Made by a program: the position numbers and the translations under genes. From Diprion similis (Eukaryota > Arthropoda > Insecta > Hymenoptera > Diprionidae): DNA of 64,000 nt. A model generated the notes under the pieces. That model was not told the origin of the DNA. It did not search any database and saw nothing but the letters and a program-made list of their open reading frames with translations. This document shows positions 50,184 through 61,171 of this stretch, piece by piece. Each line of letters begins with the position of its first letter. Position 1 is the stretch's first letter. The stretch covers positions 9,171,501 to 9,235,500 of the forward strand of contig NC_060114.1 in the NCBI RefSeq assembly GCF_021155765.1, in the 5' to 3' direction.

Positions 50184-52727
50184 AAGGGGAACCTTGACAA
50201 GACTGTGTCGAGATCGTGTTCTAATTGTTATTTATTGTACCTATGATAAGTACACCCTATGATCTATACCATTTTATGCTTTCCCACCCCTTCACGTCCC
50301 TATAGGTCGTATACAATACTCAAGCACATCCGCGATTCGGGAGATGCAACTTCACGATGTAGTACGTACTTCAACTCTCCTAATGAGCTGAATATTAATT
50401 GAGGAATGAACAAAGGGAATAAGATGAGTTGATAACTTGAAAAAATTTGCTTATCAAAGATGAAAACTATAAAAATATTTAATTTATTTCAAAACTTGTA
50501 ATTTTCTTTATCACCAAGTTACCCCGGAACCCTAAACCCAATGTAACTAGACCGTCAAATATGCATAATTTATTATAAACCGATCATTTTCTGTACAAAA
50601 GGATATACGTGAGTGTATACTACTATTTATAGAACTGTACATACGAGTATCGCATACACTGACTATGGTGATTTGGCCTGCGTAATCAGTACGTAACATA
50701 TAATTGCAATACTAAATAAACTGTCGAAAACCCTCGTTTTGTATATTTGAAATGATTTTAAATTACCAATAGTGTTATGAGATGGCTGTCATACAAATCT
50801 TCTAGGGTAACTTTGAAAACCTCCTAGATTCTCCTAACCCGCAGGGAGAATTCTCCGAAATTTCCTGCTATTTTTAACTGACAAAACGACCGTGAATCAA
50901 GTTTGTACAATATGACGTATATAATTGGCATTTAGAAATAAAATCCATCTTTGAAAAACAAGCTGTCCTTATATCTGTATAATGCTTTACAGTACCAGGA
51001 ATTCTGACATTTGCCTTACCGATAGAATATCATATTTCCTCAAGTGGTCATCGTACTTGCCCAACAGAAATATATGAAACCAAGCCAGTAAAAACTCGGA
51101 AGTTGGCGAGCGAAGCGTAAATCTGACAATTTCTCTGTAGATAAATGGTTACCGACATTTTGTTACAAACAAATAACCACCAACGAAGTTGCCGGCAGTT
51201 GCTACTCACATGGTAAAAAGTATATGGAACACTAATACACTTAGGTAGATGAGCTAAACTAGGATTCAATTAAGTAGATGTATGATATGTACCTATGTAT
51301 TACATGCCTATCTGATTATATATTTCTAAAGTTTCGAATTTTTTAAATTTTCTCTACCTGAATCAGCCTGTCAAAGCTCTATCATAGGCTCTAAGGCTCT
51401 ATGTGATAAGTAAGCCGGCTCAAAACCGGTGTAAATATCAAAATATCTACCTACAATAGAACAATACAGGATACCTGAATGTCGTGAACCGTTGCGTGAA
51501 CTAAGCCCTCTTTCCGCCACTTGTTGCTTAACACGGATAATGTGCAGCGTACCATTTCCGGCGCGATCTGTCGAAGAAATTTCAGTGCTTCCAAAGGCAC
51601 CAGAGACACAGAGAGAGAGAACCGCGCGTAAAGTCGCAGATGGAATAGGATAGAAAAGGTATCCTGCCCCTCGGATCAGGGTTTCCGCCCGCAGACCCGG
51701 CGTCCGATGTAACAGATGCGCGGAGATTAGCCACCATTCGCGAAGCCGAATTGGAGGGATGACCGCGGCGAAAGGAGTGCGTGCTGGGTTGCCTAGGGAG
51801 CGGTTGGTAGGGGCCGCCCATGAGGGCCGCCCTTAGAGCCGCCAATCAGGACGTCAAGTTTCTCCGCCAGAGCCGCGCCACGTTCGCAGAACGCACTTGG
51901 CGATGCCTCCGCGGGCCGCGCCGTACCGCCCCACTCGGCAAGCAAGTAGTTCCATACACGACGCGAATCTAGACGAGTACGAGCACGAGCACGTTTTTGT
52001 CACCGATACAAACACAGGACGACACTCCTCGTGGCGTCACAAATACAAATAGGTGTAAGCCTGGAGTTTTATCGCCCAAAAAGGGGGTCCCGCGTTCGCG
52101 GTGTAAGCGAGCTGAAAGTGTCGTGTTTTGTTACTGCCGCTTGTGTGGGGTACATTTTTCACGGCTACTCACCGATGAAAATACATGGTGCAATTGCGCG
52201 TCGTCATCGATAGGTTTGAATCTTATTTGGGTTCTAGCTCGTCCGACTGTTGCGAGTGATCCAGCTGACTGTGGATTTTCCCGTTTTCGAGCGAGGCAGT
52301 CGCGCGAGAGACCTTGCCTCTTTGTTCGGTTGCCTCGTCGCGACGCTCGAATGACTGTAAGAAGTTGTTTCCCGCTAGTGCAGTGTGATGATACTGTGAG
52401 TATGAATAATGCGTGAAGAAGACAAGTAAAGGTTGTGTGCGCCGATAGTTTTGTTGGACGAACGTAAAACTGTTCGTAGTGTTCTTTTATTTGTTATTAA
52501 CATATCGATCGGCGGAGGAATACATCACAAGTGTTGTGCCCTGTGTTCCGAGGAGTGCAGTGCAGCTTAAACGAGGAGCACGGCGTACGCTCGAAACGAT
52601 GCAACGGTTCTCTGTTTGATCTGGTACGAGCGTCGTGCAGCGAGTCGTCTCGTCTCGTCTCGTCTCGTCCTCGAAAAGCGTTGTCTCTTCGTTCGTCCTT
52701 GCTCCTTCACCTCCCCCTCCGCGTATT
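50184..52727. other. Intergenic between mGPDH and the Sp factor
   Basis: The AT-rich first 1.3 kb holds the mGPDH 3' UTR. From about 51550 to 52727 the DNA is GC-richer and probably forms the Sp-factor promoter and 5' UTR, ending in a tctcg pentamer run at about 52647-52672. Open frames here are short and show no family. Confidence 0.55.
52647..52672. repeat. (TCTCG)n pentanucleotide run
   Basis: About five tctcg units lie in the probable 5' UTR of the Sp-family gene, about 60 bases upstream of its start codon. Confidence 0.8.
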
Positions 52728-55666
52728 ATGGCCACAGTCAAGATTCAGCCAAAGGTAAGCCAGACACAGAAGGCAGCGAGTAGCTTTCTCGCATCGTTTG
52801 TGTATTATTATTGGTACATACAAACAGGAGCGCGCGGGGGTTCGAAAGAGCACGTGTCGGTCCGCGATCTAGGTGGAGTCCGCGGGGAAAAGTGGGTGGA
52901 GGCTGGCCACGCGAGGCCTTCCTGATACCGCGGGTAGGTGTGTGCGTGAGAGTCGGTTACGCAGATGAGAGGCGTTTATCCGGCCTCGCGCCCGTCCGCC
53001 GTTCCTTTTCGTACCCGCCGTCCTTGCCAGCGTCGCCTCTCCGCGTCGTTCGACGCCCCGGGGCGGGGAGGGGGACGAACACCGCAGTTACGTACCGCGC
53101 GATGCTTTCATCGGGTTCTTACGGAGCCCCGGGTCTATAAATTGACGACTACTAAGTCCTCATTCGTTCGATTTCGGATTATAGAACATCATTTTATTCT
53201 GCGGAGAGAATTTCTAGTCTGATTTAACTGTAAGCGCAATAAAAATTCGAACCCTGATTTGCGTTACAAGTATCGCTTAAGTTCGGGTGCGGGGTCTCGG
53301 CGAGCAGTGTTACTTCCCTGAACTTGAGGGAGGGTCGCAAAGGAGGCGGAGGGACGCCTCTCTCCTTCTATCTTTCTCTCTCTCGCCTTTTCTCTACGTC
53401 GCCTTCTCTCTCGCGGCGCTGGAGGACGGCGGCGCCCAGCGTGCCCAGCGTCGCGTTTCAGCTGCCCGCGAGTTGCCGCGAGTCTTCTTAGCACCGACCG
53501 TGTTGCACGTCTGTCAACGGCATTCGGTCTTCGGCTCGAGTCGACCGTCGATCGCGGTCCTCGTATTGTCGGGATTTTTTAATCAGCTACAACTACAATC
53601 GCGCCTGGAACGATTGTAACTTTATTATCGCGGGCCATGGGCCAATTTTCCCAGGTGGACCCAAACAGGGATGTCGTCTCTGATACGACGGTAGGTAAAC
53701 CGCGAATGTAAGCTAACCACGCGTCGCGCCGTTCCACGAAACCCGTTTTCAATTACTGAATATTAATACATTTAATACAAACTGCATACGTATCGTGCGT
53801 TAATTTTTCACACTGCTAAGAAATTCGTATTTTTACTAGGAGGAGGTCGATGAGGAACACGACCCGTTGCAACAACAAGAGGTGGTGGAACAGCAGCAGC
53901 AGCAACAACAACAACAGCAGCAGCAGCAACAACAGCAACAACAGCAACAGCAGCAGCAGCAACAAGAGCAACAGCAGCAGAATGCTCAGCCCCAGATTCG
54001 ATTTTTAAACGCAAATGTCTTACAGCAGCTCCAACAGCAGCAGGTTGCGCAGCAACAACAGCAGCAGCAGCAGCACGATGCGCAACAACAGCAGCAACAA
54101 CAACAACAACCACAAGTCATTACCTTGCAACAATTACAAAACTTTGTGCCTTTGCAACACGCTCAACAAGACCAAAATCAACAGAGGGCGCAAACCATAT
54201 CAGTACAAGCTCTGCCGCAGCAGTTCTTACAAGTGTGTTTGTATAATTGTATTAGTATTATTTTTCTAACAAGACATTACATTTATTACGAATGGGCTTA
54301 TGAACGATATAAATTACCTGAAATATATTTCAGAATGCTCAACTCGTCGGTGGCCAAACTCAAGGGACATTGCAGCATCAGTCGCAGCCGCACCAACAAC
54401 AGCAGCAGCAGCAACAGTTGAGTTACAACGTGATTCCACAGATGCAAACGGTGAATATTGATGGCCAAGAGGCCCTCTTCATTCCATCGTCGGCAATGTC
54501 GGCAGCAACTACTCACCACCAGTCACAGCCGACGATGCAATTTGCAACAACAGGCGGGCAGCAGGTGCAGCTAGCCAGTGGGCAGACTCTCATAACTCCG
54601 CATCCCGTCAGCCTGATCAGAGCACCCAATGTTTTCCCCACTTCCATCCTTCAAAACATCGGTGGACAAACTGTCCAGTTGCCAACAGGTATAATTTTCC
54701 TCCTACCTATGCTGACTCTCGCTTCTTGTCACAGTTTTGTCCTGCATGTCTGACCACATTTTCAATCGCACATCTTAGAGAGGTGTTACTAATACTCGTA
54801 GACTCAGCCGCGTCGGTCGCTGCTTCTAACATCTAGCTGGCTGAACTTTGGTGAAACCTGCTTCGTCGCTTTGCTTTCACTGACTAACTGTCGCCTTTCT
54901 CGTCCACAATGGCAAACGGACAGATTCCAAGGCTAGCCTGGATGTTTCAGGGCAGAGTGTGCAGGTCCGACCGCTACAGTTTCCAATGCAACAAGTCCAA
55001 CAAACGGTACCTGTTCAGGTTCCAGTCACAGTCAGCAACGGGCAAACTGTCTATCAAACTGTACATTTTCCTGTACAAGCTCTGTCTAATGTATTCAACA
55101 TGCCCACTACTCAAATGATACCGCAAATCACTCAGGTTCGTTGACGTTTTATGTATCCAAAGCATTCTCATTGCACTAATTGGTCATCGAGATAAGATGC
55201 GTCTTTATCAGTGGGTTACAATTCATTACTGAAATACAAACCGATCACCTTACAGCAAATCCCGCAAATGGCCCAAATTATTACACCCAATGGACAAATA
55301 CAACAAGTACAAATTGCAAATTTGTCGCAGCTGCAAGGCTTACAGGTAAGATCTGCCAGCAGTAAAATTCACATTTTATATTGCTTTGATTGTACCACCA
55401 AAAATTCCTGTGAAATTGTTAGACAATGAGATAACTATGACACACAGGGTCAGCAAGTTGCTCAACAAGTAGCTCAGCAAGTTGCGCAGCAGCAGGTTGT
55501 ACAGCAAGTTGCTCAGCAGCAAACGCAGCAGCAGGTTGTCCAGACGGTTCAGCAACAACAAGTCGCACAAGCTCAGCATGTGCAACAGCAACAAGTACAA
55601 CAGGTTGTGCAACAAGTTATTCAGCAGCAGCAGCAACACCAACAACAACAACAGCAGCAGCAGCAG

Positions 55667-55734
<68 letters not shown>

Positions 55735-57580
55735 ACAGCAACATCAAGTTCAACGTGTGCAACAAGTTTCAACGCCAGCCCCAACTGTGTCTACATGGAG
55801 CACTTCAGTCAGCACGCCAAGTAATGTTCAGGTAAAATTGATTGGCTACATTTGTTTTTTTAAAAAAGACAAATTGCAGCTAAAAGGGGCTTATCTAGAT
55901 ATTATTTATAATTATGTGCTGCAGGTGGTTGGAATAGGATCTCTTGGGAGGACAATGAACGGTAACATGTTGACGACGAAGGATGGGCAGAAGATTGATG
56001 TTCAGACATTGTCAACACTGACAAGGCAACCGGACAGTGTCGAAGGTGACCTCAAAGTGACCAATATCGACCCGAGTCACCTAGCCAACAGTCAAGTCAT
56101 TCACATTCAAGCACCGCAAACCACTCAGTCTGCAATGCAACCCATTACCCTTACAGGTATTGTTTTCAGTCTGGTGTCGGTTTTTCTGTTTTGGTCGATT
56201 TCATTCAGCGTTAATCACTTTTAAAGTAAATTTTACATGTCTAAAACATCGACGACTCTACAGGTGCCCAGGGACAACAATTAACGTTGATACCAGCCTC
56301 TGCCTTGACCAACCTCACTTCGCAGGGCGGAATGATGAGGAGTGTCGGTAATAACATAATGCAGCTCCAACCGACGGCTGGCATGAATGCATCGAATGGA
56401 TTTCTGCAGTCATTTCCCGTACAAAATATCCCTGGATTGGGAAACGTCCAGGTCATCCCGGCCAGTGCCTTGCAGCAGGCCTCCATGCAATCGTTACCTT
56501 CAAATCCAGCCGGGACGCAAATTGTTACCGCTGCACCAACTGTTCATATCGAGGGAAACGAACCATCCAAGTGGCAGATCGTGCAAACGATTCAGTCTGC
56601 GCCTGCGCCCAGCACTCCTGCCCCGCCAGCGCAGCAATATCAGGCAAGCACTACTGCGTCGGCGCCTGAGACTGATCCAAACAAACAGCATCGTAGACGA
56701 GTTGCCTGTACCTGTCCAAATTGTGGCGATGGCGATAGGTGGGCCATAAATATGCATATCTTGACATTTTTTTTATTCACTCGCTGCAAAACTTTGTCAT
56801 AAATAAATTATCATTGATATAGAAACAGGGATATGACACGGAAGAGGCAACACGTATGCCATATTCCGGGCTGCAATAAGGTTTATGGAAAAACAAGTCA
56901 TCTTCGAGCGCACCTGAGGTGGCACACTGGGGAACGGCCATTCGTCTGCAATTGGGTATTTTGTGGTAAAAAGTTTACAAGATCGGACGAACTGCAGCGA
57001 CATCGGAGGACACACACGGGAGAGAAGCGGTTTCAATGCCCGGAGTGTACAAAGAAATTCATGCGCTCCGATCATCTCACTAAACACATTAAGACTCACA
57101 CAAAACTTCGCAGTGGGGTAAGTTGGTAGTTTATTTCTGTTATTGTTGGCGACTTTTTTTTTTCAGATGTGAAAGTTCTCGTGACAATAACTGTTTTGCT
57201 CATTGTTGTTTTAGGATGCCGATGTCGATGATCCCGACAGAGATCTAGAAGCAGAGGCACCCCAGGAAAAATCTTGGCCTGTTAGTATAATAGCAATTCA
57301 CAGTGATCTTCCAGCTTCTCAGGTATGTTGATTTTTAACTTGGCTGCGTTTCTTAACGATTGATAAGACAGAATGTAGTCATAAAACCCAAGTTCAGAAA
57401 AGCCAAAGAATATTTCCTAAAACATACGTGATTCAGTGTTTTAATGCAATGAATCGTATTATTTAGGAGGCAGCAACATCGACACAGGAAGGATCATCTG
57501 ACAGTCAATCGTCGAGTGAGGAGAAGATGATAATCACCATACACAAAGAAACTGAATCGTCGGATATGAAGATGAACTGA
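52728..57580 (+). CDS. Spps: Glutamine-rich Sp-family zinc-finger transcription factor
   Basis: This is an Sp1-4-type factor that binds GC/GT boxes; Drosophila Spps recruits Polycomb at response elements. Exons 52728-52754, 53655-53690, 53840-54232, 54334-54688, 54951-55135, 55256-55345, 55448-55831, 55925-56156, 56264-56738, 56823-57117, 57215-57322, 57467-57580 join in phase to about 897 residues. The first two thirds is Gln-rich activation sequence with pure poly-Q runs. A buttonhead box ([13 protein letters not shown]) precedes three C2H2 fingers at about 736-818: [34 protein letters not shown] and [12 protein letters not shown], the diagnostic Sp contacts (KHA, RER and RHK type). An acidic tail follows. 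Two starts are possible: MATVKIQPK (52728), or MGQFSQ (53637) from an internal promoter. Spps is preferred over Sp1/btd because of the long Q-rich N-terminus. Confidence 0.92.
53886..53990 (+). repeat. CAG/CAA repeat encoding poly-glutamine
   Basis: Mixed CAG and CAA codons encode an almost uninterrupted Gln run in the Sp factor, with further runs at 54050-54115 and 55622-55740. The interspersed CAA codons should reduce slippage compared with pure CAG. Confidence 0.95.
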
Positions 57581-57815
57581 TCATTGTTTGTATCGTTATT
57601 TTTTAACGAACTTATACACAACACAGTAGGGTTCAGAAGCTGCGGCGCAAGATTGTTCATTCTGTGCTGTTATGTTCTGTTCTCGCTTGTCGTTTCCAGA
57701 CACTCTGAATGTTGTTCTAGGATTCTTTTATTTCTTGATCAGCGTCTTGATAAAATCCAATCGAATTACTCCCGCGGCAGCACCAAAATACCGGGGCGTT
57801 TATTGAGTCGGCACC

Positions 57816-58380
57816 GTTTCTACAGAGTTCTTTTCTACAGAGTTCGTTTCTACAGAAGATATTTTCTACAAATTTCGATTCTACAGAATTATATTAGCTC
57901 TATATCCACGAAAGTCCTCCTAAAAAGACGTCTCTACAGACGAATTCTTTTAGATTGTTCGATTCTACAGAATTAGGTTCGGGAAGTTCGTTTCTCCAGA
58001 ATTCAGGTCTGGAAGTTCGCTTCTACAGAATTTGATCGTGGAAGTTTGTTTCTCATACATATAATTGTCAATTTCGTACATTTTGATTTAATTTATTTTA
58101 AATCATTTGACCGCCAATTGTAGAAACGGAATTCCAGACCTGAATTCTGTAGAAACGAACTTCTAGAGCCAAATTCTGCAAAATCGACCTTCCAGACCTA
58201 AGTTCTGTAAAAACGAACTTCCAGACCGAAATTCTGTAGAAACGAGCTGCAGGTCGCAATTCTGCAAAAACGAACAATTGAAAATAATATCTCTGTAGAA
58301 ACGGACCTGTAGTAATTGGAGGCCAAAAATGATGATGTAGAAACGATCATTGTGGCAAAATATCTTCTGTAGAAGCGATG
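57816..58380. repeat. Long inverted repeat built of degenerate short units
   Basis: The left arm (about 57816-58055) carries about nine copies of a ttctacagaatt-like core, the later ones in 28-30-base units with ggtctggaagttcg. The right arm (about 58117-58380) carries about nine copies of the reverse complement (aattctgtagaaacgaac, ttccagacc). The centre is about 60 AT-rich bases. The arms should pair into an imperfect hairpin of over 200 base pairs. Confidence 0.85.
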
Positions 58381-58511
58381 TCTGTGAAAAATCATTGATA
58401 TACCATTTTTTTTAGATGAATTTAAAAGAAAAAAAAGTGGTCGAACTTGGCGTATGAAAATCGTTGTGGTTGTTATGTAGCTATGTACGATAGATTATGT
58501 ATATAAGAGCG

Positions 58512-58590
58512 TTATACATATACATACACATTACACATAATAGTGTATATATATACATATATATACACATATATTATATATTTTTGTATG
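58512..58590. repeat. TA/CA-rich low-complexity stretch
   Basis: Irregular alternation of ta, ca and tat units (atacatatacatacacatta and similar), downstream of the Sp-factor stop. Confidence 0.8.
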
Positions 58591-59449
58591 ATAATACTGT
58601 AAATAATGTACATATAAACGATTTTACACGGGTTTACAAACTTCTTAATATTTCAGTTCCTGTGCTGCGATTTAGTTTTCTAAATCAAAAAGAATGAAAG
58701 TAATGAATAGATGAGCAATGATTGCAAATGATTTGGGATAAAAGTAGTGACTGAAGTTTGGGATGTGAATTAAGAATATACCGAGTCTGCGATAATAATA
58801 CATTTGACATTTATTACCACCGTTTTCATTTTACGTATAAAATAAATTAATCATCATTATCAATCGGTACAATTGAAACGAGAAAATCCAGCCAGTTACG
58901 AAACGATTAGTTCGTTCAATTATTCTTAATTTCCCATACATGGGGCGATCTTTATATTCATAATTGCGACGCATATTTTATTATTTGTATAATATTTTAC
59001 ATGGTATGTTGAATGGGGAAGCTGAAATTTTCTTGTGAAATCATTGGAATGAAATTTGAGACGGTATACAAATGCTCTCTCTATAATATCGTAGACGTTT
59101 GAGAGCCTAATACAATAATTTTTTTAAATTTTATTTCACACAGCATGCAAATGACGAGAATTGCAGCTGTGCATTACATGTGTAATAAATATTTCGCTTT
59201 AGTCACGTTCAACAATGGAAGTTTATATTGCATTCATACACTTGACGTCGTCCTTTGGACGAAACAGTTCTTGTTTTTTTAGTTTTTTTACGTGTGTGAT
59301 TGAATTTGGATTTTTTTCTGGAAAAAGTGTTCTTCCTTGCTCCGTACATTATGATATAGGTAACGATTACTCGTGCACAAATCACATAGGGCATAGTTCA
59401 TGTCTTATCTCGGTTTAATTTTTAAATTGCACGTCAATACTCAGGATAA

Positions 59450-60360
<911 letters not shown>

Positions 60361-61171
60361 TTTGGTTGATTTTGACTGTATCGAAGTTGATGTAAAGTCA
60401 AAGGTTCTTTTTAGTAAGACCCAGTGTACAGGCGCAGATGGATTCTTCAACGACGATTACAGACGAACTGCACCACGAACAGAATGCCTAACAGCGAGTG
60501 ACGGGAACGAACGCCGCTGACACACTCTTCCGCACACTGCTCCACGTAAACTCGGGGAATCTGACCGAACGACGACACGTCACGATACGATACACGCGCC
60601 CCGGTGCATCATGGGAAGCGGGAAGCCACGTGATGAGCCTTACGAAAATGACAAAATCCCGGTTTGTTGAAATTCTGATTTCACCATTGTCACATGCGGT
60701 AAACTATTTTCCAGATGTAAGCAATGTGGAACCGAAAAGCAATTATTTATTTATTCAGAATTGCAGTGATATGGAATAATTTTTCAAAAAGTAAAGCTGT
60801 TTCTATAGAGATTCTTGATAATTAAAACTGCATTTGCGCAATCGGTTAGGTTGTTCTTCTTGTTCATTTTTTTACTTCATTTTTGTGACTGCGAAGCGCC
60901 ATCTCTGTAATTTTGAAATCATTATTGTGTCTGCCATCTGCAGGGTATTTCACGATTTCGCCACGAGCGCCGAGGGCATTAGTTTCGCCCGTTGCCGTTA
61001 TATTTCTGACAGATCTCCGACTGTCGTTATGCTTATGCGTATTTTCCACACTGATAAGGCTGCCACCGAAGAGAAAACACGCATAGATTGACAGTTGACA
61101 TCTCTGATATCGTGTGAGTTAACGGTAGAGCGTTCCGTCGAGGCCACGGTACGAGCTAAGGACTCGCCAAA
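60361..61171. other. Divergent promoter region, Sec61 beta and HD-PTP
   Basis: These 811 bases separate two divergent start codons and hold both 5' UTRs and promoters. The middle is AT-rich. No TATA box or coding frame is evident. Confidence 0.55.

Larger units (their letters stand above)
57581..59449. other. Sp-factor 3' UTR and flank, facing Sec61 beta
   Basis: This is a convergent interval. It holds a large inverted repeat (about 57816-58380), a TA/CA-type low-complexity stretch (about 58512-58590) and several AATAAA sites, including 58841-58846. If the Sp transcript ends there, the inverted repeat lies inside its 3' UTR. No coding gene is visible. Confidence 0.6.

Noticed and set aside
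53808-54113. Minus-strand Ala/Val-rich open frame
   Set aside because: It is the antisense of the Sp factor's glutamine repeats; CAG/CAA repeats leave several frames open.
55376-55765. Minus-strand Leu-rich open frame that looks like a membrane protein
   Set aside because: Antisense of poly-Gln codons (CAG/CAA read as CTG/TTG); not a real gene.
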